Of a stretch of 19,420 nt of DNA, positions 8,021-15,582 are shown piece after piece. The notes beneath the pieces were generated by a model. The model saw only the letters and a list, made by a program, of their open reading frames with translations. It did no database searches and was not told the DNA's origin. The position numbers and the translations under genes are program-made. The stretch is from Thiodiazotropha sp037384445 (GTDB lineage: Bacteria > Pseudomonadota > Gammaproteobacteria > Chromatiales > Chromatiaceae): contig JARRNY010000041.1 of the NCBI GenBank assembly GCA_037384445.1, positions 1 to 19,420 of the forward strand, written 5' to 3'. How positions within the stretch are numbered: position 1 is the stretch's first letter; every line of letters starts with the position of its first letter.

Positions 8021-8064
8021 TCGCAACAATCACTTACAGTTCATATTGTTTTTGCGATGCATCA

Positions 8065-8094
8065 ATGACCGTTATCGGAAAGCGTTTCTATAGT
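8065..8094 (+). promoter_or_regulatory. Second candidate cyd promoter
   Basis: ATGACC (8065-8070) and TATAGT (8089-8094) are 18 bases apart, a fair sigma-70 match with a start near 8101. If this is the promoter used, the FNR box would sit near -87, a class I-like position. It competes with the class II arrangement described for the FNR box; the sequence alone does not decide. Confidence 0.35.
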
Positions 8095-8150
8095 GCCCTT
8101 CCAGGCAGCTTCGTCAACCTCGTCTCCGCGGGATGTCGAATCTCTGTCTA

Positions 8151-8242
8151 GCCGGCTGTGTGTTGGATGTCTGTGACGGTTTGCCGTATTTGTCTCGCTG
8201 CGGCTTAACCCTTGTTACTCTTAGGCAAGACACACAGCCGGC
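8151..8242 (+). promoter_or_regulatory. Long-range inverted repeat in the cydA leader (candidate structured RNA)
   Basis: A perfect 13-base arm GCCGGCTGTGTGT (8151-8163) pairs with ACACACAGCCGGC (8230-8242), closing a 66-nt interior that holds smaller helices: ACGG/CCGT at 8176-8187 and CTTG/CAAG at 8211-8229. A further G-U pair extends the outer stem inward. It lies inside the long cyd leader, about 120 bases before the cydA ATG and downstream of both candidate promoters, so it would be transcribed. It matches no riboswitch class I can recognise, and no T-run follows, so it is not an intrinsic terminator. No flanking direct repeat suggests a mobile element. Confidence 0.5.
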
Positions 8243-8361
8243 GCCTTACCTTGCCACAACAGGACCGTAACCCATTGTAATATTTGGCTTTCGCAGAATG
8301 GCATGGAGAATGCAACTAGCATCCGACCGCAGCAGCGGTATAGAAACCTGGGAGAACGCAC

Positions 8362-9927
8362 ATGTTAGATCCGTCCATGATAGAGCTGTCACGCTGGCAG
8401 TTCGCTGCCACCGCGCTCTATCACTTCATCTTTGTACCCCTCACCCTCGGCATGACCTGGATACTGGTCATCATGGAATCGGTCTATGTCATGACCGGCA
8501 AGGAGATCTACCGGGACATGACCAAGTTCTGGGGCAAACTCTTCGGCATCAACTTTGCCTTGGGCGTTACCACCGGCCTGACCATGGAGTTTCAGTTCGG
8601 CACCAACTGGTCCTACTACTCTCATTACGTGGGTGATGTCTTCGGTGCACCGCTCGCTATCGAGGGGCTGATGGCGTTCTTTCTTGAATCCACCTTCATC
8701 GGCATGTTCTTCCTTGGTTGGGAGCGTTTGAGCAAACGCCAGCATCTGCTGGTGACCTTCCTCACTGCACTGGGCACCAACCTCTCCGCTCTGTGGATTC
8801 TGGTGGCCAATGGCTGGATGCAGAATCCGGTAGGGTCCGAGTTCAGCTACGAGACCATGCGCATGGAGATGACCAGCTTTGTCGACCTTGTACTGAACCC
8901 GGTAGCGCAGGTCAAGTTCATCCATACAGCCGCCGCCGGCTATGTGACCGGCTCCATGTTTGTTCTGGGTATTGCTTCCTACTACCTGCTGAAAGGACGC
9001 GATGTGGCGTTTGCCAAACGCTCTATTTCTGTCGCCGCCGGTTTCGGACTTGCTTCCATCCTGTCGGTCATCGTACTGGGCGACGAGGCGGGTTATGAGT
9101 TGGGCGATGTGCAGAAGACCAAACTGGCCGCCATCGAAGCAGAGTGGGAAACCCAGACACCGCCGGCTGGCTTCAACCTGATCGCCTTCCCCGACCAGGA
9201 GGCCGAAGAGACCACGACCGCAATCAAAATCCCCTATGCGCTTGGCCTGATCGCCACCCGCTCCACCACTAAAGAGGTCATGGGCCTGAAAGAGATCATG
9301 CATGAGAACGAGGGGCGCATACGCTCCGGCATGGTCGCCTACCAATACCTGCAGCGACTGCGCAACGGGCATGACACCGAAGCCAACCGAGCCATGTTCG
9401 AGGAGCACAAGGCCGACCTGGGTTACGGGTTGCTGCTGAAGGCTTATACCGAGGATGTCGCCAACGCAACCGATGAACAGGTCGCCCTGGCAGTAAAGAA
9501 CAGCATTCCAAAGGTGGCGCCGCTATTCTGGTCTTTCCGCATCATGGTTGCCGCCGGATTCACTATGCTCTTCATTCTACTGGCCACCTTCTACTACAAC
9601 GCTCGCCGCGTGATCGAGCAGAAACGCTGGCTGCTGCGTCTGGCTCTCTTTTCCATTCCCCTGCCCTGGATCGCCTGCGAAACCGGCTGGTTCGTCGCCG
9701 AGTTCGGCCGGCAGCCCTGGGCTATCGGCGAGGTGCTACCGACCTTCCTCGCCACCTCCTCCCTCACGCCTGGCGATCTGATCTTCAGCCTGGTTGGATT
9801 CATCGGCTTCTATACCTTCCTGTTGGTGATCGAGATGTGGCTGATGTTCCACTTCGCGCGCAAGGGACCCAGCTCACTGGGCACCGGACGCTATCACTTG
9901 GAACAGAACGCCAGCGCGACCGCATGA
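8362..9927 (+). CDS. cydA: Cytochrome bd ubiquinol oxidase subunit I
   Basis: CydA carries the three hemes (b558, b595, d) and the quinol site of the inner-membrane bd oxidase, which reduces O2 to water at high affinity without pumping protons. The 521 residues align closely with the E. coli protein. Heme ligands are His21, His188 (VKFIHT) and Met395 (FRIMVAAG), each two residues on from E. coli His19, His186 and Met393. GRQPWAIGEVLPT is intact. The long Q-loop is present (VLGDEAGYELGDVQKTKLAAIEAEWE...), so this is the L-type (E. coli-like) enzyme and not the short Q-loop or cyanide-insensitive CioA form. The ATG at 8362 has GGGAG seven bases upstream. First gene of cydABX; regulation by the FNR site is likely. 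Confidence 0.98.
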   Translation: MLDPSMIELSRWQFAATALYHFIFVPLTLGMTWILVIMESVYVMTGKEIYRDMTKFWGKLFGINFALGVTTGLTMEFQFGTNWSYYSHYVGDVFGAPLAIEGLMAFFLESTFIGMFFLGWERLSKRQHLLVTFLTALGTNLSALWILVANGWMQNPVGSEFSYETMRMEMTSFVDLVLNPVAQVKFIHTAAAGYVTGSMFVLGIASYYLLKGRDVAFAKRSISVAAGFGLASILSVIVLGDEAGYELGDVQKTKLAAIEAEWETQTPPAGFNLIAFPDQEAEETTTAIKIPYALGLIATRSTTKEVMGLKEIMHENEGRIRSGMVAYQYLQRLRNGHDTEANRAMFEEHKADLGYGLLLKAYTEDVANATDEQVALAVKNSIPKVAPLFWSFRIMVAAGFTMLFILLATFYYNARRVIEQKRWLLRLALFSIPLPWIACETGWFVAEFGRQPWAIGEVLPTFLATSSLTPGDLIFSLVGFIGFYTFLLVIEMWLMFHFARKGPSSLGTGRYHLEQNASATA

Positions 9928-9940
9928 CGGAGTAGAAAAA

Positions 9941-11080
9941 ATGATTATCGATTATGAAATTCTGAAACTGATCTGGTGGCTTTTCGTCGGCGTCTTGCTG
10001 ATTGGCTTCGCCATCACCGACGGCATGGACATGGGCGTCGGCAACCTGCTGCCGTTCGTTGGCAGGACCGACGATGAACGACGCCTGATGATCAACACCG
10101 TTGGCCCGCACTGGGATGGCAACCAGGTATGGCTGATCACGGCCGGCGGCGCCATCTTCGCCGCCTGGCCGGCGGTCTACGCAGCGGCTTTTTCCGGCTT
10201 CTATGTGGCCATGCTGCTGGTGTTGTTCGCTCTCTTCTTTCGACCGGTTGGCTTCGATTACCGCAGTAAACTGGGCGATGCCCGCTGGCGTAATGCCTGG
10301 GACTGGGGGCTCTTCGTCGGTGGCGCCGTGCCTTCGCTGGTCTTCGGCGTCGCCTTCGGCAATCTGCTACTCGGCGTCCCCTTCCATCTCGACGAGCTGC
10401 TGCGCGCCTACTACACCGGCTCATTCTTCGAGCTGCTCACCCCCTTCCCCCTGCTGGCGGGTGTGGTCAGTTTTTCGCTGCTGACCATGCACGGCGGCAT
10501 CTGGATACAGATGCGTACCAGCGGGGTGGTCAGCGAGCGGGTGAAGAGCTGGATACTATGGACCGGCGTCGCCGCGATGGGCGCTTTCGCCATAGACGGT
10601 ATCTGGCTCGCAATGGGCATCGACGGCCTGTCGATCATCTCCCAGCCGGCACTCGACGCACTGCCCAACCCTCTAGCCAAAACCGTCGAGGTGATGCCCG
10701 GCGCATGGCTCGCCAACTATGCCACCTACCCGCTGACCATGGCCTTCCCTGTCCTCGGATTCGCCGGCGTCATCATGACCATCCTGCTGTCACGGGCCGA
10801 CCGCCCGGGCTGGGGATTTTTTACCAGTTCGCTGGCCATCACCGGTGTCATCATGACTGCGGGGATCTCCCTGTTCCCATTCATCATGCCTTCAAGCACC
10901 GATCTGGGCAGTAGCCTGACGATTTGGGATGCGCCGTCCAGTCATCTGACCCTGAGCGTCATGTTCTGGGCAGTGGTGATCTTCCTGCCCATCGTCATCA
11001 GCTACACGATCTGGAACTACCGCAAGATGTGGGGACGCCTCTCCATTGAGGAGATGCAGGAAAGAACATCCGCTTACTGA
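9941..11080 (+). CDS. cydB: Cytochrome bd ubiquinol oxidase subunit II
   Basis: CydB is the second integral membrane subunit of the bd oxidase and stabilises the hemes bound by CydA. The 379-residue length equals that of the E. coli protein. Typical features are the start MIIDYEILKLIWWLFVGVLL, the motif FAITDGMDMGVGNLLPF, NTVGPHWDGNQVWLITAGG and a C-terminal FPFIMPSS segment. Hydrophobic stretches are consistent with eight or nine transmembrane helices. GGAG lies eight bases before the ATG, and the gap from cydA is 13 bp. No defect is seen. The next gene, cydX, begins 24 bp after its stop. Confidence 0.97.
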   Translation: MIIDYEILKLIWWLFVGVLLIGFAITDGMDMGVGNLLPFVGRTDDERRLMINTVGPHWDGNQVWLITAGGAIFAAWPAVYAAAFSGFYVAMLLVLFALFFRPVGFDYRSKLGDARWRNAWDWGLFVGGAVPSLVFGVAFGNLLLGVPFHLDELLRAYYTGSFFELLTPFPLLAGVVSFSLLTMHGGIWIQMRTSGVVSERVKSWILWTGVAAMGAFAIDGIWLAMGIDGLSIISQPALDALPNPLAKTVEVMPGAWLANYATYPLTMAFPVLGFAGVIMTILLSRADRPGWGFFTSSLAITGVIMTAGISLFPFIMPSSTDLGSSLTIWDAPSSHLTLSVMFWAVVIFLPIVISYTIWNYRKMWGRLSIEEMQERTSAY

Positions 11081-11104
11081 TTCAAACCGAGAGAGGAACA
11101 ACAG

Positions 11105-11221
11105 ATGTGGTATTTCACATGGATACTGGGCGTCCTGCTGGCGCTCGCATTGGGAATTATCAATGTCATGTGGTACGAGGCTGAGTACCCTGACGACGAT
11201 CAGGGAGATCGCAATCCTTGA
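11105..11221 (+). CDS. cydX: Cytochrome bd oxidase small subunit CydX (38 aa)
   Basis: This frame codes for 38 residues beginning MWYFTWILGVLLALALGIIN and ending in an acidic tail (YEAEYPDDDQGDRNP). It matches the CydX/YbgT family: the MWYFxWILG start is nearly diagnostic, followed by one transmembrane helix (residues 4-23). CydX is a single-pass subunit needed for a stable and active bd oxidase in E. coli. AGAGGA lies seven bases before the ATG. It sits directly after cydB, where cydX is normally found. It is easily missed because of its size. Confidence 0.95.
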   Translation: MWYFTWILGVLLALALGIINVMWYEAEYPDDDQGDRNP

Positions 11222-11230
11222 TCGCAGATA

Positions 11231-11254
11231 GACCCGGGCCTACAAGCCCGGGTC
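11231..11254 (+). terminator. GC-rich hairpin after cydX, weak terminator
   Basis: GACCCGGGC (11231-11239) and GCCCGGGTC (11246-11254) form a perfect 9-bp stem with loop CTACAA, 9 bp after the cydX stop. The sequence that follows is GCTTTACCC, with only three consecutive T, so termination is probably partial. Read-through into the octaheme cytochrome gene is plausible; alternatively the hairpin stabilises the cydABX message end. Confidence 0.5.
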
Positions 11255-11327
11255 GCTTTACCCTAGATCAAGACCGGACCACGCTGTTTATGTGTCGCGG
11301 TCATTAACCGTCATCACGGAAATGAAG

Positions 11328-13028
11328 ATGCATAAACAACGAAAACTGGACATCAGGTCCGGTATTTTGGCATGTCTGACCGCCTTTATACTGGGAATTT
11401 CAAACCAATTACAGGCCAGCACCGACCACGAGGCCGGCACAGCTCCTGCTGACGCGAACATGAACTTCCGCATCGTCACGGATACCAAACCGAGTATCCG
11501 CGATGACGGGGAGTCCACCGCCGATCACAGTAAATTCGAATCCCTGCAGGGTCCCTTCGAAAGTGGACCGGAAGTGACCAAGGCCTGTCTCAAATGTCAT
11601 ACCGAAGCGGGTCGTCACTTCATGAAGTCGATCCATTGGACCTGGGAGTATGACAATCCGGAAACCGGGCAGAAGCTGGGCAAGAAATATCTGATCAACA
11701 CCTTCTGCACCAACGCCCGCGGTAACGAGGGCATGTGCGCCCAGTGCCATGCCGGTTACGGCATGAAAGACAGCAACTTCGATTTCACCAATCAGGACAA
11801 CATCGACTGCCTGGTCTGTCACGACCGCACCGGCACCTACTACAAAACACCTCCGACACAGGGCAACAAGGCCTGTTCGGTGATGTTCGAGGGCATGCAG
11901 CCGATCCAGTGGGACAAGGTCGCACAGAGCGTCGGCAAACCGGGGCGTGAAAACTGCGGCGCCTGCCACTTCTACGGCGGTGGCGGCGATGGCGTCAAAC
12001 ACGGCGACCTCGACTCCTCGCTGAAGTTTCCCGACCACGAACTCGATGTCCACATGGACGCCGACGGCCCCAACTTCGCCTGCACCACCTGCCACGTGAC
12101 CAAGCAGCATCTGTGGGCCGGCAGCCGCTACAATGTGATGGCCCACGATACCGAAGGACTGGGCAAACCGGGCGAACGCCGCGATGTCGCCACCTGCGAG
12201 TCCTGCCATAGCGAGACGCCCCACGAGAAAGATGAACTGGTGGGCATCAAGCTCAACGGCCATGTGGACAAGATCGCCTGTCAGACCTGCCACATTCCCA
12301 CCATCGCCCGCGGTGGCGTCGCCACCAAGACCGACTGGGACTGGCGCACCGCCGGCAAGACCAAGAACGGCGAAGGCTACAAGGAGAAGAACTACACCCA
12401 GGGCAACGGCGAACACCGCGCCACCTACAAGTCGATCAAGGGCACCTTCGAGTACGGCGAAAACCTGGTTCCCTACTACGACTGGTTCGACGGTCAGATG
12501 ATCTACACCACCATCGACACCCACTTCGATCCCGCCAATGGACCGGTCGAGGTCAATAGCTTCAAGGGTTCGTATGGAGATGGCACCTCGCGCATCTGGC
12601 CCTTCAAGCAAATGCACACGGTGCAGCCCTACGACAAAGGCAACAATACCCTGGTCTACATGCACCTGTGGGGAGACGACAAGGACGCCTACTGGGGCAA
12701 CTATGACTTCGGCCGCGCCATCAAGGTCGGCATGGAGAAAAACAACATCCCCTACAGTGGCGAATACGGTTTTGTCGAGACCTACTCCTACTGGCCCATC
12801 ACTCACATGGTGGCGCCGAAAACAGAGGCCATGGACTGCGCCGAGTGCCACAGCCGTGATGGGCGCCTTGAAAGTCTTAAAGGATTCTATATGCCGGGCC
12901 GCGACCACTTCAGCTGGCTCGATATTCTGGGTTACTTCGCACTGGGCGGGGCCCTCGTCGGCGTCTTGCTGCACGGCCTGATGCGCAAGCTCTTCAGCAA
13001 GAAAGATTCTCACGGAGACGCCTCATGA
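11328..13028 (+). CDS. Octaheme c-type cytochrome, tetrathionate reductase (Otr) family
   Basis: Eight CxxCH motifs start at Cys87, 137, 161, 210, 252, 290, 318 and 504 of a 566-residue protein. The number, length and flanking sequence fit the octaheme cytochromes of the Otr family (Shewanella OTR type), which reduce tetrathionate and, in vitro, nitrite and hydroxylamine. There is no CxxCK motif. A signal peptide (MHKQRKLDIR, then GILACLTAFILGIS) sends it to the periplasm, and a single helix at about 528-548 (ILGYFALGGALVGVLLHGLM) would anchor it. The frame opens at GTG 11292, but the ATG at 11328 has ACGGA about seven bases upstream and gives a clean signal peptide; ATG 11322 is an alternative. 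The stop overlaps the cytochrome b start (ATGA). It lies between cydABX and cydDC. The gap of 180 residues between hemes 7 and 8 is notable. The true substrate is unknown. Confidence 0.88.
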   Translation: MHKQRKLDIRSGILACLTAFILGISNQLQASTDHEAGTAPADANMNFRIVTDTKPSIRDDGESTADHSKFESLQGPFESGPEVTKACLKCHTEAGRHFMKSIHWTWEYDNPETGQKLGKKYLINTFCTNARGNEGMCAQCHAGYGMKDSNFDFTNQDNIDCLVCHDRTGTYYKTPPTQGNKACSVMFEGMQPIQWDKVAQSVGKPGRENCGACHFYGGGGDGVKHGDLDSSLKFPDHELDVHMDADGPNFACTTCHVTKQHLWAGSRYNVMAHDTEGLGKPGERRDVATCESCHSETPHEKDELVGIKLNGHVDKIACQTCHIPTIARGGVATKTDWDWRTAGKTKNGEGYKEKNYTQGNGEHRATYKSIKGTFEYGENLVPYYDWFDGQMIYTTIDTHFDPANGPVEVNSFKGSYGDGTSRIWPFKQMHTVQPYDKGNNTLVYMHLWGDDKDAYWGNYDFGRAIKVGMEKNNIPYSGEYGFVETYSYWPITHMVAPKTEAMDCAECHSRDGRLESLKGFYMPGRDHFSWLDILGYFALGGALVGVLLHGLMRKLFSKKDSHGDAS

Positions 13029-13717
13029 ACAATCATGCAAACACTGCCACTTACAAACAACGGGGCGAGAAACACTATGTCATGCTCTACACCCGCTACG
13101 AGCGTTTCTGGCACTGGTCACAGGCCCTGCTGATCTTCACCCTCTTCTATACCGGCCTGGGTCTACACGGATTGCACAACTTTCTCGATTTCCGTACTGC
13201 AGTCACGGTGCATACCTACGCCGCTCTGATGTTGATTGTGCTGTGGATCTTCACCACCTTCTGGAACTTCACTACCGGCCAGTGGCGCCAATACCTTTTC
13301 AAAGAGGGTGTGATGAAGGTGATCCGCTTCTACGCCTACGGCATCCTGGTTGGCGAGCCCCACCCCTACAAGAAAGGTCTGCAACGCAAGCAGAACGCCC
13401 TTCAATCACTGGCCTACATGAGCTTCATGCTGCTGATCGGACCAGCGCTCTGGGCTTCCGGTATCGTCTACCTGCTCTACGATCTGTGGAGTGTCTACAG
13501 CTGGTCTGGCCAGGGCTTGACCCTGATTGCTTTCGTGCACACTGCGGCGGCTTATCTGATGGGCACCTTCGTCATCATTCATGTTTACATGACTACAACC
13601 GGCAAGACGCCGACCCACTACATCAAGACCATGATCACCGGTTATGACAACGTGGAGTTGACCGAGGCGGAGATTGCCTATATTGAGGAGACCCATGCGG
13701 TTTCGATAAAGGACTAA
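13025..13717 (+). CDS. Di-heme cytochrome b membrane subunit, partner of the octaheme cytochrome
   Basis: This 230-residue inner-membrane protein belongs to the cytochrome b561/thiosulfate-reductase/formate-dehydrogenase gamma group. Four hydrophobic segments carry four histidines suited to bis-His ligation of two b hemes: His30 (ERFWHWSQ), His63 (VTVHTYAALM), His172 (AFVHTAAAY) and His186 (VIIHVYM). Such subunits oxidise menaquinol or ubiquinol and pass electrons to a periplasmic partner. The ATG overlaps the octaheme gene stop by four bases (ATGA at 13025-13028), which indicates a translationally coupled complex. The inferred role is quinol dehydrogenase for the octaheme protein. Electron flow in the opposite direction, into the quinone pool, cannot be excluded from sequence. 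It is followed by a 134-bp gap before cydD. Confidence 0.88.
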   Translation: MNNHANTATYKQRGEKHYVMLYTRYERFWHWSQALLIFTLFYTGLGLHGLHNFLDFRTAVTVHTYAALMLIVLWIFTTFWNFTTGQWRQYLFKEGVMKVIRFYAYGILVGEPHPYKKGLQRKQNALQSLAYMSFMLLIGPALWASGIVYLLYDLWSVYSWSGQGLTLIAFVHTAAAYLMGTFVIIHVYMTTTGKTPTHYIKTMITGYDNVELTEAEIAYIEETHAVSIKD

Positions 13718-13750
13718 GCCGCACAAGCTTCTCAATTCGTTGAGAGAGAA

Positions 13751-13815
13751 CCATGAAGCGCAATGAAGCCAAAGGGTAGTTAATTTAAGCAGCCTTTGAT
13801 CATTGCGCTTTATGG
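13751..13815 (+). repeat. Long imperfect palindrome/hairpin before cydD
   Basis: A 16-bp outer stem joins 13751-13766 with 13800-13815 (CCATGAAGCGCAATGA with TCATTGCGCTTTATGG, one G-T wobble). It is followed by a small internal loop and an inner 6-bp stem CAAAGG (13770-13775)/CCTTTG (13793-13798), leaving a 17-nt AT-rich loop. No T-run follows on the plus strand. It fills half of the gap between the cytochrome b gene and cydD. It could be a REP-like repeat, an mRNA-end stabiliser or an operator. A smaller hairpin with a TTCG loop (TCTCAA/TTGAGA, 13730-13745) precedes it. Confidence 0.6.
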
Positions 13816-13851
13816 CGAGAACAGCCCTGAACATCAACCTCTGAGCACCTC

Positions 13852-15582
13852 ATGCCCGCCCAATGGCTGAAAGCGCAGAAACCCCTCGCCGGCAACAAAC
13901 TCAAGCTGGCAGTCGGGCTTGGTACCCTCTCAGGCTGGCTGCTGATCCTGCAGGCCGGCTGCCTGGCTCAGGTGGTTTCAGGCGTCATCTTCGATCAGCG
14001 CTCCCTGGGCGATGTGATGCCCTGGCTGTGGGCGCTATTGATCCTGTTCATCACCAGAGCCGTACTAACCTGGGCCGCAGAAAGGCTCGCCCATGATGCT
14101 GCCCAGCAGGTCAAAACAAGCCTGCGCAAGACACTGTATGACAAGCTGCGCAAACTGGGTCCGGCCTACCTGTCGGAGCAACGCACCGGCGAGCTGGTCA
14201 ACACCCTGAGCGACGGCATCGAGGCCCTGGAGGCCTACTATGCCGGATTTTTGCCGGCAATCTCGTTGATGGCCCTGGTACCTCTGTCGATCCTGGTCTT
14301 CGTCTTCCCCATCGACTGGATCTCCGGCCTGGTGATGCTTTGTACCGCACCGCTGATCCCCTTCTTTATGATTCTCATCGGCAAGGGGGCCGAACGGCGC
14401 AACCAGCAACATTGGCAAAAGCTGGCGCACATGAGCGCCCACTTTCTCGACACCATTCAGGGACTGACCAGTCTCAAACTGTTCAACGCCAGCCGGCGCG
14501 AGGCGCAAGTGATTGCCCGCATCTCCGATGACTACCGCCAGACAACGATGTCCGTATTACGCCTCGCCTTCCTCTCGGCCTTCGCTCTGGAGTTCTTCTC
14601 CACTGTCAGCATTGCCATCGTGGCGGTTTTGATCGGTTTTCGCCTCTTCTGGGGTGAACTCGACTTCCTCTACGGCTTCTTCGTTCTGCTGCTGGCCCCC
14701 GAGTTCTACCTACCCCTACGCAACATGGGCACCCACTACCATGCACGTATGGCCGCCATCGGTGCCGCCGAGAAGATGCTCGACATTCTCCAAGCCCCGC
14801 TACCTGACAGCCATGCAGAGAGCAAGCAACCCCTGCTGATCGAAGGTGCCATCGGAATCTGCTTGTGTGGCGTCGGCTTCCGCTATGCGGACGGACGCCG
14901 CGCCTTGCAGGAACTGGATCTGAGCATTGCCCCCGGAGAACAAATAGCCATCGTCGGCCCCAGCGGCGCCGGCAAAAGCACACTGCTCAACCTGCTGCTC
15001 GGATTTCACTCACCTGGCGAGGGCCAAATCCGCATCAACGGACAACCACTGACGACTCTCGAACCCAGTGTCTGGCACCGACATCTCTCCTGGGTGCCGC
15101 AACGAGCCCATCTGTTTCACGGCAGCGTTGCCGACAACATACGCCTGGCCCGCCCCGAAGCCGATCTGAGCCAGGTGGAACAAGCGGCCAAACTCGCCCA
15201 TGCCCACGCCTTTATCCAACAACTGCCACGGGGCTACCACACCCTCATCGGCGAAGGGGGCCATGGACTCTCCGGTGGCCAGGTCCAGCGTATCGCCCTG
15301 GCCCGCGCCTTTCTCAAGGATGCGCCACTTGTGATACTCGACGAAGCCACTGCCCATCTCGATCTGGAGAGCGAACAACTGATTCAGCAGGCCATCGGGA
15401 CCCTGGCTCAGGGCCGCACCCTGATCATGGTCGCCCATCGTCTGCGTACCGTGCGACAGATACCGCGCATCCTGGTATTCGATCAGGGACAGCTGGTGGA
15501 GGAAGGTAACCACGACGACTTACTGGAGAACCGGGGTGTCTATTACCGGCTGGCTTGCGCCTACGCAGGAGAGACCGCATGA
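13852..15582 (+). CDS. cydD: CydD, subunit of the cysteine/glutathione ABC exporter
   Basis: CydD with CydC forms a heterodimeric inner-membrane ABC exporter that moves cysteine and glutathione to the periplasm; it is required for assembly of bd oxidase and also supports c-type cytochrome maturation. The 576 residues comprise an N-terminal six-helix membrane domain (about 1-310) and a C-terminal ATPase: Walker A GPSGAGKST (369-377), signature LSGGQ (473-477), Walker B LVILDEA (493-499) and H-loop His529 (VAHR). The order cydD then cydC is the usual one. The ATG at 13852 has only a weak Shine-Dalgarno. No terminator separates it convincingly from the cytochrome genes upstream. Apart from gene order, identification rests on strong resemblance to the CydD transmembrane region (CLAQVVSGVIF, EQRTGELVNTLSDGIEALE). 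Confidence 0.94.
   Translation: MPAQWLKAQKPLAGNKLKLAVGLGTLSGWLLILQAGCLAQVVSGVIFDQRSLGDVMPWLWALLILFITRAVLTWAAERLAHDAAQQVKTSLRKTLYDKLRKLGPAYLSEQRTGELVNTLSDGIEALEAYYAGFLPAISLMALVPLSILVFVFPIDWISGLVMLCTAPLIPFFMILIGKGAERRNQQHWQKLAHMSAHFLDTIQGLTSLKLFNASRREAQVIARISDDYRQTTMSVLRLAFLSAFALEFFSTVSIAIVAVLIGFRLFWGELDFLYGFFVLLLAPEFYLPLRNMGTHYHARMAAIGAAEKMLDILQAPLPDSHAESKQPLLIEGAIGICLCGVGFRYADGRRALQELDLSIAPGEQIAIVGPSGAGKSTLLNLLLGFHSPGEGQIRINGQPLTTLEPSVWHRHLSWVPQRAHLFHGSVADNIRLARPEADLSQVEQAAKLAHAHAFIQQLPRGYHTLIGEGGHGLSGGQVQRIALARAFLKDAPLVILDEATAHLDLESEQLIQQAIGTLAQGRTLIMVAHRLRTVRQIPRILVFDQGQLVEEGNHDDLLENRGVYYRLACAYAGETA

Noticed and set aside
7803..8033. 76-codon minus-strand frame in the gap before cydA
   Set aside because: It has no recognisable domain or ribosome site and crosses the FNR box and promoter region.
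8070..8084. CGTTATCGGAAAGCG shared with CGTTATCGGAAGCG near 3088-3101
   Set aside because: Two short near-matches in unrelated contexts and different orientations to their genes; probably coincidence.
8389..9408. 339-codon minus-strand frame opposite cydA
   Set aside because: It is the antisense shadow of cydA; no motif or start signal is present.
11258..11271. TTACC-CTAG-ATCAA, an FNR-like site before the octaheme gene
   Set aside because: Only one half-site is good and no -10 sits at the right distance, so it is probably chance.
11409..13013. 534-codon minus-strand frame opposite the octaheme cytochrome
   Set aside because: Its composition (runs of Val, Gly, Ala, Asp, His) is what the reverse strand of this gene yields, while the plus frame carries eight in-frame CxxCH motifs.
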